A DNA stretch of 64,000 nt from Terrisporobacter glycolicus ATCC 14880 = DSM 1288 (GCF_036812735.1 NZ_CP117523.1:3348001-3412000); one strand, 5' to 3'. Counted from the first letter of the stretch, positions 18,556 to 26,991 are shown. Notes: generated from the letters alone by a model not told the origin. Numbers and translations are program-made.

Positions 18556-19350
18556 ATGTTCTACGACTATCACATGCATTGTAACTTCTCTCCAGATAGT
18601 AAAACTCCCATAGAAAAAATGATTGAAACTTCTATTAACTTAGGTTTAGAGGAAATATGTTTTACAGATCATATGGACTATGATGTAAATCAAACAGATA
18701 AATTTGTTGTGAATTACGAAAAATATTTACATAAATTAGAATCAATGCAAAAAAAATACGAAAGCAAAATAAAAATAAAAAAGGGAATTGAATTAGGATT
18801 ACAACCTCACCTTGCAGAAAGATATAATGAGGATATGAAAAACCATAAATTTGACTTTATATTATGTTCTCAACATGCCATAAATAAAAATGATTTATAC
18901 TATGACGAATATTTTAAAGATAAAAATCAACATGAGGCCTACGAAGTCTATTACAAAACATTATATAAAATAGTTAAAAGTTTTAATAGCTATAGTGTTT
19001 TAGGTCATTTAGATTTAGTCAAAAGGTATGGAGATTATGAAAATCTTCTTGGAGATAGCTTATATATGGACATTATAGAGTCCATATTAAAAGAAGCCAT
19101 TTATAATGGTAAAGGTATAGAAATAAATACTTCTTGTTTTAGATATAACCTACCTGATTTGACACCTTCAAGAAGCATAATATCTCTTTACAAAGAATTG
19201 GGTGGAGAAATTATTACTACAGGTTCTGATGCTCATTCCCCAGCTTTTATTTCTTGTAAATTTGATTATGTATACTCTTATTTAAAAGATTTAGGATTCA
19301 AATATATTTCTACCTTTGATAATTTAAAACCAAATTTTATAAAATTATAA
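18556..19350 (+). CDS. PHP-domain phosphatase, histidinol-phosphatase (HisK/HisJ) family
   Basis: 264-aa metal-dependent phosphoesterase of the PHP superfamily. Metal motifs: DYHMHCNFSPDS (3-14), FTDHMDYD, LGHLDLVKRYG and TGSDAHSP near the C-terminus. In histidine biosynthesis this class removes phosphate from histidinol phosphate, but no his genes are nearby and several family members act on other substrates. Start at 18556 after AAAGGGGAAATA; the frame is open back to 18484 without a site. Confidence 0.85.
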   Translation: MFYDYHMHCNFSPDSKTPIEKMIETSINLGLEEICFTDHMDYDVNQTDKFVVNYEKYLHKLESMQKKYESKIKIKKGIELGLQPHLAERYNEDMKNHKFDFILCSQHAINKNDLYYDEYFKDKNQHEAYEVYYKTLYKIVKSFNSYSVLGHLDLVKRYGDYENLLGDSLYMDIIESILKEAIYNGKGIEINTSCFRYNLPDLTPSRSIISLYKELGGEIITTGSDAHSPAFISCKFDYVYSYLKDLGFKYISTFDNLKPNFIKL

Positions 19351-19358
19351 TTATTTTT

Positions 19359-19402
19359 TCACCTCCACAAGAATACATTTTTAATATGTGGAGGTGATTT
19401 TT
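19359..19402 (+). terminator. hairpin that ends the PHP gene and contains the next gene's ribosome binding site
   Basis: Perfect 11-bp stem (19359-19369 / 19387-19397) and a following T run (19398-19404). The right arm includes GGAGGTGA, the Shine-Dalgarno of the downstream flippase gene, whose TTG start lies directly after the stem. The element can therefore act as a terminator and as an occluder of that ribosome binding site. Confidence 0.75.
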
Positions 19403-20722
19403 TTGAGAATTCCTAATTTGGTTTTATCAACGATAATATTATTCATATCAAACCTAATAGTAAGAATATTAGGCTTTTTATATAAAATATTTCTATCACG
19501 GGTTATGGGAGATGTGGGCCTTGGAATATATCATATGGTCTTCAACTTCTTAATGATTTGTATTGCTCTGACCACCACAGGTATTCCCACTGCCCTTTCT
19601 TGCTTGGTTGCAAAGGAAAGTGCTTTGAAAGATAAAAAAGATGCAAATATATTTTTTATATCTACTTTATATGTGGCATTTTTTATATCTTTGTTAATTT
19701 CATTATTAGTATCTTTTAATAGTACATATTTATCTTTTAGACTTTTGCAGGATGAAAATTTAAATTTATTCATTCTTTCCATATGTCCAGCCATAGTTAT
19801 AATTACTATTTCAAACGTGTTGAGAGGATATTTTTATGGAATAAAAAAAGTTATAGTTCCTGCTATAGGTCAGGTTATTGAACAAGTTACAAGAATTTTA
19901 TTTGTGTTTTTATTAGCAATGTACATAAATGATAAGGCTATGATTTGTTATGTAACACTTCTTGGTATTTCCATTGGTGAGGCAACTAATGTGATTTATA
20001 TGAGTATCTGTCTTTATAAAGAATCATCCTTATATAATAAATTTACTATAAGACTTAGAGATTTTTATTATTCTTCTATGGAAACTTTAAAAATGGCTCT
20101 ACCTATTACATGCAATAGAATGTCTTCTGTTGTTTTACAATCAGTAAGCTCTATGATAGTACCTTCTAGATTAGTTTTGTCTGGAATATCATATACACAG
20201 TCCATAGGACTTTATGGTATTGTTTGTGGTATGGTAATGCCTTTTGTATATCTTCCTTTTACCATAGGCTCCGCTCTTGTTGTAAATTTAATTCCAAGCA
20301 TCTCTCAAGAGGTTGCTTTGAATAAAATTAAAAATGTAAAAATAAAAATATACTATGCTGTTGTTTTAACTATAGGTGTAGGTATTGTATCTTCTTTATT
20401 TTTTTATTTTTTCGGAGAACAATTATGTTTAATAGTTTTTAACAATAAAACCGCTGGAATTTATCTAAAAACTATGTTTCTAGCTCCTCTTTTTCTTAGC
20501 TTAAATCAAACTTTATCAGGAATACTTCATTCTATAAGAAAAGAGGTTATATCTAGCGTAAATACCATTATTGGTATGATTATTCAAGTTATTGCTATTT
20601 ATTACTTATTGCCTATACCTAGTCTAAATATGTATGCCTATATTTATGCTATAACTGCCACATCTATCTTTACAACGCTTCTTCACAGTATAGTTTTAAT
20701 AAAAGCATTGAAAAAAATGTAA
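19403..20722 (+). CDS. SpoVB-like MATE/MOP-superfamily flippase
   Basis: 439-aa polytopic membrane protein with about 12-14 hydrophobic segments and the family N-terminus NLIVRILGFLYKIFLSRVMGD. This group (SpoVB, MurJ-like, polysaccharide exporters) moves lipid-linked glycan precursors across membranes; SpoVB supports spore cortex synthesis. Start is the TTG at 19403, 5 nt after GGAGGTGA; the in-frame GTG at 19388 lies inside the hairpin that carries the site. Next to spore genes, so a sporulation role is reasonable but inferred. Confidence 0.8.
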   Translation: MRIPNLVLSTIILFISNLIVRILGFLYKIFLSRVMGDVGLGIYHMVFNFLMICIALTTTGIPTALSCLVAKESALKDKKDANIFFISTLYVAFFISLLISLLVSFNSTYLSFRLLQDENLNLFILSICPAIVIITISNVLRGYFYGIKKVIVPAIGQVIEQVTRILFVFLLAMYINDKAMICYVTLLGISIGEATNVIYMSICLYKESSLYNKFTIRLRDFYYSSMETLKMALPITCNRMSSVVLQSVSSMIVPSRLVLSGISYTQSIGLYGIVCGMVMPFVYLPFTIGSALVVNLIPSISQEVALNKIKNVKIKIYYAVVLTIGVGIVSSLFFYFFGEQLCLIVFNNKTAGIYLKTMFLAPLFLSLNQTLSGILHSIRKEVISSVNTIIGMIIQVIAIYYLLPIPSLNMYAYIYAITATSIFTTLLHSIVLIKALKKM

Positions 20723-20739
20723 GGAAAGTAGGTGAAACT

Positions 20740-21387
20740 TTGATTAATAATATAAAACCATTTTATGTTTATGAAGAAAATAACTCCTTATTTATAAAAA
20801 ACATTAATGAAAAAATAGATAAAATTGCAAATAACATTATTTTATATTGTGCAAATTTTGATGATAATAATCTTATTCATATTTGCTCCATTGATACAAA
20901 AGGTAGGCTAATTCACTTTATGTACAAAGATGGTAAGATAAGGAGAAGATACCTTTGTAAAGTCTGTAATAATACAAATAACTTAAAAAATATGAGACTT
21001 TTTATTATTAAAAATAATTTAAATGTGTTTTTGGTGGAGGAATCTACCATAAAAGGTAGTTGCTATAGGCTATATCATTATAATTTTAGTCCGAGCAATT
21101 ATAATCTTCATAAATACCATATTAATAACATTGTTAAAAATGATGAATATATTTATAAATTAGATATTGATGATATGAGCAATATGATTTTTACCTATGA
21201 TACTGTAGAAAATAATAATAGATCTGAAGTTAACACTAAAACTTTAGTTTTTAATTATGCTAATAACAAATGGATGCCAACTCATAACTTACCTAGAAGC
21301 GTCTCATCCTTTTCTAACTTTAAATCTACCTCGACTATTAAAGATGATCTATTTGAGTATTGCTATAGTATCCTTTATAAAAGTTAA
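20740..21387 (+). CDS. hypothetical protein, possible beta-propeller/repeat fold
   Basis: 215-aa protein starting at a TTG with AGGTGA 5 nt upstream, 17 nt after the flippase gene and so probably co-transcribed with it. No signal peptide or membrane segment. Rich in Asn, Tyr, Ile and Lys with a repeated pattern of short beta-like blocks (LIHICSIDTKGRLIHFMYKDGK, YRLYHYNFSPSNYNL), similar in style to the longer orphan at 22914-23930 on the other side of cdeC. I do not recognise a family. Confidence 0.6.
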   Translation: MINNIKPFYVYEENNSLFIKNINEKIDKIANNIILYCANFDDNNLIHICSIDTKGRLIHFMYKDGKIRRRYLCKVCNNTNNLKNMRLFIIKNNLNVFLVEESTIKGSCYRLYHYNFSPSNYNLHKYHINNIVKNDEYIYKLDIDDMSNMIFTYDTVENNNRSEVNTKTLVFNYANNKWMPTHNLPRSVSSFSNFKSTSTIKDDLFEYCYSILYKS

Positions 21388-21427
21388 TATGCTAAAAATC
21401 AAATGAACTGCAATTTACTTACAATTA

Positions 21428-21460
21428 AAAGAGGACTATCATTATATGATAGTCCTCTTT
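21428..21460. terminator. terminator between the convergent orphan gene and cdeC
   Basis: Perfect 15-bp stem (21428-21442 / 21446-21460) with a 3-nt loop; a short T run follows on the minus strand. It lies between two converging genes and can serve both. Confidence 0.75.
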
Positions 21461-21528
21461 GTTAGTAGAATAAAGATGTTTGGTTAATCCTTTCTCTAAT
21501 CATTTGTTATATATTTTAATTCTCTAAA

Positions 21529-22737
21529 TTATTCACCACAACCTGGAAATTTACAAACATTTGCAAAAGTATCTACCACTCTTGGGCTAAAGTTTGTTTC
21601 AGCTAGAACTACTAGTTGATCTCCTAGTAAAGCACTAACTGTTTCTTCAACACATAGTATTAAGTCTATTCCACTTGGTATTGTAAACTCGAAACAATCG
21701 AAGTCGAAATCACAATCATGTCTGCGATCACAGTCACAGTCACAGTCACAATCACAGTCATGATGTCTGTCATGATCTCTATCACAGTCACAGTCAAAGC
21801 AATCTTCTGCAGAAATAAATGCGTTAGATATACAATCAACTGTTAACTTAGTTAAATAATCTTGTCTTAATGTTATTGATCTACCACTAGATGGACAGCA
21901 TATATTAGAAGCTAGTGTGTTAAATTTAAATTCAACACAATCTACTCTACACAATTGTCCATTACCTCTTTTTACTGCTGGGAATGCAAGAGCAACTATT
22001 TTAGTACATCCACAATGTCCTCTTATTTCTAGAACTAAGTCCTCTACTCTTACAGCTAATCCTCTTTCTCTAAATAATACATTCTGTCCTTTATTTTGTG
22101 CACAACAATTAGCATTTCTTCTTGGACATACTATTGATTCAAATACTGTATCACAAGGTGAATTATTTTCAACTGGAGTTACTATAAAATCATCTACAGT
22201 TATATCTCCAGGACATATCTCAAGCTCTTCAAAATTCACACAAACCTCGTCAACTATAACTTTTGCTAATCCTCTAGATGGTACATTACCCCTTACTTCT
22301 ATAACTTCAAAATCAAAGAATAAAGTTTGTCCATTTGGTCCCGTAGCATCTGTAAATGCTCTAAATTGTATTGAGTCAAATATTCTATTTGTTTCTATAG
22401 CTACTGGAGACGCGTTTCTTGTTGAAAAAGTTGGTCTTATTCCATTACAGCATTCTTCTCTACATGGATTTACTGAACATTCTTCAGATACAACTTCACA
22501 TTCTTTACATTCTTCATGTTTTTTACATTCACAATGACATTCACACTCATGCTTATCATGCTTATCATTGCATTTATTTTTATGTGATTCCATATCATTG
22601 TTACACTTACATCCTCTGTCCAATTCATCTACTTCTACTGCTACTACTGATTCTATCTCTTCTTTCTCAGGACGATTACTCATTGTAGACATTTGTTTAT
22701 TGTTCATTTTTCTTTTATTCTTTTTTAAATCTTGCAT
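21529..22737 (-). CDS. cdeC: cysteine-rich exosporium morphogenetic protein CdeC
   Basis: 402-aa cysteine-rich protein that I recognise as the CdeC homologue of C. difficile, required for exosporium and coat assembly. Shared features include the start MQDLKKNKRKMNN, a Cys/His/Glu-rich segment (about 43-100), the block NRIFDSIQFRAFTDATGPNG, LEIRGHCGCTKIVALAFPAV, SITLRQDYLTKLTVDCI and the ending VVDTFANVCKFPGCG. A Asp/Cys/His repeat near residues 310-345 is encoded by a hexamer repeat in the DNA. Start ATG is preceded by GGGAGG, and a SigK-type promoter lies upstream (22798-22827). The protein self-assembles and is probably disulfide cross-linked in the spore outer layers (family knowledge). 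Confidence 0.9.
   Translation of the reverse strand: MQDLKKNKRKMNNKQMSTMSNRPEKEEIESVVAVEVDELDRGCKCNNDMESHKNKCNDKHDKHECECHCECKKHEECKECEVVSEECSVNPCREECCNGIRPTFSTRNASPVAIETNRIFDSIQFRAFTDATGPNGQTLFFDFEVIEVRGNVPSRGLAKVIVDEVCVNFEELEICPGDITVDDFIVTPVENNSPCDTVFESIVCPRRNANCCAQNKGQNVLFRERGLAVRVEDLVLEIRGHCGCTKIVALAFPAVKRGNGQLCRVDCVEFKFNTLASNICCPSSGRSITLRQDYLTKLTVDCISNAFISAEDCFDCDCDRDHDRHHDCDCDCDCDCDRRHDCDFDFDCFEFTIPSGIDLILCVEETVSALLGDQLVVLAETNFSPRVVDTFANVCKFPGCGE
21722..21800. repeat. CAGTCA-type hexamer repeats inside cdeC
   Basis: Runs of cagtca/cagtcaca units at 21729-21762 and again at 21784-21797, encoding alternating Asp-Cys with some His/Arg. Such in-frame simple repeats are prone to length change, so this part of CdeC may vary between strains. 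Confidence 0.75.
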
Positions 22738-22797
22738 TTTTTATTATCCTCCCTTATTGATATTGATAAAAATGTCTTGGCTTTGTAAGCCTAATAA

Positions 22798-22827
22798 ATA
22801 ATATGCTTTTTGATGAATAAGTGTTAC
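22798..22827 (-). promoter_or_regulatory. cdeC: SigK-type promoter of cdeC
   Basis: On the minus strand: GTAACAC (22827-22821), 15-nt spacer, CATATTAT (22805-22798). This fits the SigK pattern AC-N16/17-CATAnnnT known from Bacillus and is matched by elements at 25275-25304 and 27067-27097. Confidence 0.65.
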
Positions 22828-22913
22828 ATAACTATACATGTACATAAAAAAAAGTAGAATATAAATTTTTTTTGTAAATATATTATAATATGTATATTTT
22901 TAGGAGGTTAAAA

Positions 22914-23930
22914 ATGAGCTTTATAAATGAATGCCATGCTATAATTAGAAGAAGCACTAAGGATATGTTTTATATATCCCTTAATGATGACGGACTTTAC
23001 TACAACTATTATGATACCGACAATAATTTAGTTCATAGAAATAAATTAATAGGTGATATTGATATAAATTTCACCAAATATTCCTTTTCCATTGATAAAG
23101 ATGATAATGTTTACTGTATTTACTGTGATAAATCTCTACAAATATTAGAATGTAAAAATAACTCTAAAATTTTTACCCAAAAAGAATCTATAACTTATAA
23201 TTTCAAAAAATTTGGATTAGCCTTTCCTTATGTAAAATATATACATAATAACGCTCATATTTTTTATTATGTATTTAATAATAGTTCGACTAACACATGC
23301 GCTCTTTTCCATCACTATAAAAACAATGATTATTGGATAGAAAATAAGATTGATTTTATTAACCACTTAGTATTAGATAGTTTTACTGTTCTATGGAATG
23401 AATCCGTGCCAACTATATTTTATCTCAAATTAGTAAATGGTTGTGAAGAGGTCTTTGCATCAAGATTTAACTTAGGTACTTTTTGTTGGAGTGACCCTAT
23501 ACAAATTACAAGCTCTGGTAAAAATAAAATCTATTTAGACATTATTAGAGACAGTATGAATTTTTATCATATATGTTTTTGTGAATATATAAAAAATGGC
23601 TATGTTGTAAAATACATAAGTGGATACCTTAATGAAAATAAGTTTAATATTGATACCTCTTCATATTTAAGTGAACCTTCCACTTGTATGTATCCTTCCT
23701 TAGTTAAAACAGATAACACTCTTTTTGTATCTTGGGTAAACTTTAACAAGTTATTTACTTCTAGCTCCGATAACTTAGGTAAAACCTGGTCTCACTCTAC
23801 TATAGATGAATTTTCTACAGAAGATGATTTTATTAGAGCTGCATTTTATTCTAATTATGAAAAAGATTTGAAATATAATGTGAGTCATGTTTTTTCAACG
23901 CTTAATGATGTGGGTATTTTGGGAATTTAG
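22914..23930 (+). CDS. hypothetical protein with an Asp-box-like repeat
   Basis: 338-aa protein, start ATG at 22914 after AGGAGG (an upstream in-frame ATG at 22890 has no site). No signal peptide. It has repeated beta-rich blocks and, near the C-terminus, SSSDNLGKTWS, which resembles an Asp-box (SxDxGxTW) of sialidase-type propellers with one extra residue. No catalytic residues were recognised. It is divergent from cdeC and resembles in composition the orphan at 20740-21387; a spore-surface role is a guess from context. Confidence 0.6.
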   Translation: MSFINECHAIIRRSTKDMFYISLNDDGLYYNYYDTDNNLVHRNKLIGDIDINFTKYSFSIDKDDNVYCIYCDKSLQILECKNNSKIFTQKESITYNFKKFGLAFPYVKYIHNNAHIFYYVFNNSSTNTCALFHHYKNNDYWIENKIDFINHLVLDSFTVLWNESVPTIFYLKLVNGCEEVFASRFNLGTFCWSDPIQITSSGKNKIYLDIIRDSMNFYHICFCEYIKNGYVVKYISGYLNENKFNIDTSSYLSEPSTCMYPSLVKTDNTLFVSWVNFNKLFTSSSDNLGKTWSHSTIDEFSTEDDFIRAAFYSNYEKDLKYNVSHVFSTLNDVGILGI

Positions 23931-23956
23931 TATCTAAAATTAAAAATTTGCAAAAT

Positions 23957-23985
23957 AAAAATGTTGCTAAAATAGCAACATTTTT
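23957..23985. terminator. bidirectional terminator 3' of the 338-aa orphan
   Basis: Perfect 13-bp stem (23957-23969 / 23973-23985), 3-nt loop, T run on the plus strand and T-rich on the minus strand. It can end the plus-strand gene and also any minus-strand RNA from the structured region next to it. Confidence 0.85.
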
Positions 23986-23988
23986 TTA

Positions 23989-24172
23989 TTCCCAAGGCAC
24001 CGTTGGTCCCATAAATTCAGACCCGAGAATCTCCCAGGTGGGTGACCTGCTCGCAAGTTTAAATTCCTTTATATAAATATAATGGCCTCTTACTATTGCA
24101 AGACCCGATCTCCCGTATAGTGCATGTCGGTTGAATTTAAAGGTTACCTCTCGTATGTCTCAGGAGTTTTTT
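23989..24172. ncRNA. structured RNA candidate (strand unresolved)
   Basis: A clearly GC-richer 180-nt island between AT-rich flanks with no ORF. Long-range pairs TAAATTCA (24012-24019) with TGAATTTA (24132-24139) enclose two related arms: CGAG/CTCG plus CAGGT/ACCTG (24024-24053), and CCGA/TCGG (24105-24130). Each arm carries AGACCCGA then ATCTCCC. The outer ends (about 23990-24000 and 24156-24166) also pair. Plus-strand support: T6 tract directly after the closing stem (24167-24172) and TCTCCC motifs that could pair with Shine-Dalgarno sequences. Minus-strand support: TATAAT at 24190-24195 and a terminator at 23985-23957. It could be a 6S-like RNA, a C-rich regulatory sRNA or a new class. Confidence 0.5.
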
Positions 24173-24320
24173 CTTTTTTATTTATATTTATTATAATACA
24201 AAAGTCGAAATAATTAAAGTAGTTTATTCTGTAAAAGTTTTTAAATTTAAGATATTTTTACAATATCTTGTAATTTGACTTATGTAAGTATTCAAATGTT
24301 ATCTAAAATAGTGTATTTCA

Positions 24321-25238
24321 TCACATTTGTTTTTTTCTTCTGTTTCTACTTTTTTTAGATTTACTTTTGCTATGTTTTTTATTATTAGTCATAGCTTTGT
24401 TTTCTTCCAAATATTCGTCATAATCATCTGCTAAATTTTCCTCTTCTACGTCTTCTAAGTCATCTTCGTCGACTTCTACATAGTCATATTCTTTTTCTTC
24501 TTCCTCTTCATCATCATCTAAACTTCTCAATAAACTTCCTAATAATTTCAAATTGCTAATACTTCCTAAATTATTAATATCTGCTAGAGAACTTAGACTA
24601 AATCCTCCACCTTCTTCTCCATCTGGTAAAAATAACTCTGCAAATAAATCTATCATTTTTTTCATTTCAAGAGCTTTTTCAACAGATTGTTTTTTCTTTT
24701 CAGGGAAAACTTCTATTATCTCTTTAATCATCATATTTTTCTTATCTTCTTCATCCATACTTCTGAAAAATTCACTTTCGTCTCCTTCGCTCAATATATT
24801 AATGTCATTTAATTTTTTTATCCCTTTCACTAAATCAAGAACACTTTCCAGCTTTATCAGTATATTTCTTTCCTCTTTATTCATATACTTCTTAGTTCTT
24901 GTTATTATTTCCATTCCTCTATCTAAATCTTCTTCACTTAGATCCATTAAATTAATACCTTTGTTAACGTCCGTAATATCAAATTTTAAAATATTTTTAA
25001 TAGGATCATTCTTTCTTTCTCTAGTAGGATCTTTGCTTCGTGTTTTCTTTTTAATTTTTTTAACTTTTCTAACTGTTGGACCACTTCTTTTACTTTGATT
25101 ATTTTTAACATTTGGCTCAATAACATCCACTTTTGTCGACTCCTCTGCAGGCTTATTTGATTTATTTTTATTATCAAATAATGATACATTACCATTACTT
25201 AATACCATCATTGCAAGTATTAACAGTAAATTGTTCAC
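24321..25238 (-). CDS. lysine-rich, acidic-patch protein with N-terminal hydrophobic anchor
   Basis: 305-aa protein, family unknown. Starts at GTG 25238 (AAGGGG 6 nt upstream). A hydrophobic N-terminus (about 3-17) suggests a membrane anchor or signal. Then a basic tract (VRKVKKIKKKTRSKD, about 52-66), a helical charged middle with repeated MDLSEEDLDRGM-like turns, an acidic patch (DDDEEEEEKEYDYVEVDEDD) and a basic tail (SKSKSKKSRNRRKKQ). The basic tract resembles that of the 134-aa protein at 27192-27596. A SigK-type promoter matching that of cdeC lies at 25275-25304, so I infer a mother-cell, spore-coat or exosporium protein. Confidence 0.65.
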   Translation of the reverse strand: MNNLLLILAMMVLSNGNVSLFDNKNKSNKPAEESTKVDVIEPNVKNNQSKRSGPTVRKVKKIKKKTRSKDPTRERKNDPIKNILKFDITDVNKGINLMDLSEEDLDRGMEIITRTKKYMNKEERNILIKLESVLDLVKGIKKLNDINILSEGDESEFFRSMDEEDKKNMMIKEIIEVFPEKKKQSVEKALEMKKMIDLFAELFLPDGEEGGGFSLSSLADINNLGSISNLKLLGSLLRSLDDDEEEEEKEYDYVEVDEDDLEDVEEENLADDYDEYLEENKAMTNNKKHSKSKSKKSRNRRKKQM

Positions 25239-25274
25239 ACAAGTCACCCCTTAATATTACTACCCCTTCTTAAT

Positions 25275-25304
25275 AAAATATGAATCCCAAATCATATGTG
25301 TTAC
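25275..25304 (-). promoter_or_regulatory. SigK-type promoter of the lysine-rich protein gene
   Basis: Minus strand: GTAACAC (25304-25298), 15-nt spacer, CATATTTT (25282-25275). Same -35 heptamer and spacing as at cdeC; 36 nt from the -10 box to the GTG start. Confidence 0.65.
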
Positions 25305-25501
25305 ATTTTTAATATACTAATGCATATATATTTTTTATAAGGATTTATTTATCTTAATTAATCCAACTACCTTATTTACAAATTACTTCTATATATTAAT
25401 ACTATGAGAAAAATTCTATATATATTATAGAAAGTAATTTTTTTCTTCGAAAGTTGATATACTAAGTCTTATACATAATATTTCATTTGGAGGTAGTAGC
25501 T

Positions 25502-26293
25502 ATGCCTGGAACTTATGCGCATTATACTTTTGGAAAAAAAGTTTTAGATCAAGTAGATGATGAGATTTCGAAGATTATTTTTAAAAATATAGAACTATTT
25601 TTTATAGGCCTTCATGGTCCAGATATTTTCTTTTACTACAAACCAATACTCTACCGCAATCCCACAAATAAATTAGGGCATGATGTTCACTACGAAAAAG
25701 CAAATGTATTTTTTGAAAAATCAAGAAGTATAATAGAAAAATCTAAAGAACGAGAAAAATCCTTAGCTTATACATTCGGATTTTTATGCCATTTCATGTT
25801 AGACAGTGAATGTCACCCTTATATAAATAAGATGACTAAAGAAGAGAAATTATCTCATACTGAAATTGAATCTGAATTTGATAAATTATTAATATATAAG
25901 GAAGGTAAAAATCCTTTTGATATAGACTTAACTACTCATATTCATACGGATAGCACTTTAGCAGAAATTATATCACCATTTTTTAATACTTCTACTTATA
26001 AAATAACAAGGGCCCTTAACTCAATGAAATTTTATAATTCTATTTTTAATACATCAAATAAGTTAAGTAGATTTATTATTTTTTCTGGGCTTAAAATTGT
26101 AGCCCTTTATAATAAATTGCATGGCATATTTTTTAATTTAAATGAAAATCCTAAATGCAAAAATATATGTGTGAACATTGAATATTTATATGATCACTCT
26201 GTTAGCAAGGCTGTTTGTATGCTAGAAGATTTTTATTTATCTATTAAAGATAATTCTCCCTTTCCTGAAAGGTTAAATAGAAATTTTGAATAA
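25502..26293 (+). CDS. zinc-dependent phospholipase C family protein
   Basis: 263-aa protein of the zinc phospholipase C / S1-P1 nuclease-like family (PF00882 type). It opens with MPGTYAHYTFGKKVL, followed by GLHGPDIFFYYKP, HDVHYEKANVFF, FGFLCHFMLDSECHPYI and HTEIESEFD, which supply His/Asp zinc ligands. There is no signal peptide, so this is the cytosolic subtype common in clostridia whose substrate is not known; it need not be a phospholipase. Start at 25502 with GGAGGT 8 nt upstream. Confidence 0.8.
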   Translation: MPGTYAHYTFGKKVLDQVDDEISKIIFKNIELFFIGLHGPDIFFYYKPILYRNPTNKLGHDVHYEKANVFFEKSRSIIEKSKEREKSLAYTFGFLCHFMLDSECHPYINKMTKEEKLSHTEIESEFDKLLIYKEGKNPFDIDLTTHIHTDSTLAEIISPFFNTSTYKITRALNSMKFYNSIFNTSNKLSRFIIFSGLKIVALYNKLHGIFFNLNENPKCKNICVNIEYLYDHSVSKAVCMLEDFYLSIKDNSPFPERLNRNFE

Positions 26294-26330
26294 ACATGAA
26301 TAAATTTTTACATCTTATATATAAATTTTC

Positions 26331-26388
26331 TTGATTTTTTATTATTTTTCTATATAATTAAGTTAACCATTTATTTTTATAGGTTAAC
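26331..26388 (+). promoter_or_regulatory. bioY: bioY promoter with BirA operator
   Basis: TTGATT (26331-26336), 16-nt spacer, TATAAT (26353-26358), followed at the expected start point by the inverted repeat GTTAACC-N13-GGTTAAC (26362-26388). This matches the biotin-protein-ligase repressor (BirA) operator type, so bioY should be repressed when biotin is plentiful. Confidence 0.85.
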
Positions 26389-26417
26389 CTAAACAATAAT
26401 TATTCAGGAGGACTATT

Positions 26418-26957
26418 ATGAAACTTTCAACTAAAGAACTTATACTCTGTGCTCTTTTTGCTGCTATAATAGCAATTTTAGCTCAAATTTCAATACCATT
26501 ACCTTTTACAACTGTTCCACTTACTATGTTAATTTTTGCTGTAGCTGTAACAGGATTAATTCTAGGACCGAAATTAGGTGCTATTTCTGTTTTAATTTAT
26601 TTATTATTAGGCGGAATAGGCCTACCCGTATTCGCTCAATTTTCAGCAGGAACTGGTGTTTTATTTGGACCAACAGGAGGATACTTATTAGGACTTCCTT
26701 TAATGGTTTATATAGTAGGCTTTGGCAAAGATAAATCTTCATCTCCTATAATAATCTTCTTATCTTTAATAATAGGATTAATTAGTGTGTATATAACAGG
26801 AACTTTAATGTTTGCTGCAATTACTGGAAATACAATTTACCAAAGTATACTATACTGTGTAGCTCCTTTCGCTTTTGTAGATTTAATAAAGTTAATATTA
26901 GCTTACATTATAGGCTTATCTGTTTCAAAAAGAGTATCATTTACTGCCACATTTTAA
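26418..26957 (+). CDS. bioY: biotin transporter BioY (ECF S component)
   Basis: 179-aa integral membrane protein with six hydrophobic segments. Family signatures: LAQISIPLPFTTVPLTM, LGGIGLPVFAQFSAG and LFGPTGGYLLGLP. BioY binds biotin and works alone or with the shared EcfAT energising module; no ecfAT genes are here. AGGAGG site before the ATG, BirA operator upstream, terminator downstream, so it is a single-gene unit. Confidence 0.95.
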   Translation: MKLSTKELILCALFAAIIAILAQISIPLPFTTVPLTMLIFAVAVTGLILGPKLGAISVLIYLLLGGIGLPVFAQFSAGTGVLFGPTGGYLLGLPLMVYIVGFGKDKSSSPIIIFLSLIIGLISVYITGTLMFAAITGNTIYQSILYCVAPFAFVDLIKLILAYIIGLSVSKRVSFTATF

Positions 26958-26991
26958 TAATAATTAATTTAATTAAAATTTATATATTTAT

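Noticed and set aside
21917-22801. Plus-strand open frames opposite cdeC (up to 206 aa)
   Set aside because: They mirror the CdeC codon pattern and repeats; no start signal or family features.
23989-24172. Known riboswitch or SRP/tmRNA/RNase P RNA in the structured island
   Set aside because: None of the consensus cores I know for these RNAs is present, and the fold is too short for tmRNA or RNase P. A 6S-type RNA remains possible and is noted in the feature.
24553-25098. 181-aa plus-strand frame opposite the lysine-rich protein
   Set aside because: Ser/Phe/Ile-rich translation of reverse lysine/glutamate codons, no ribosome binding site.
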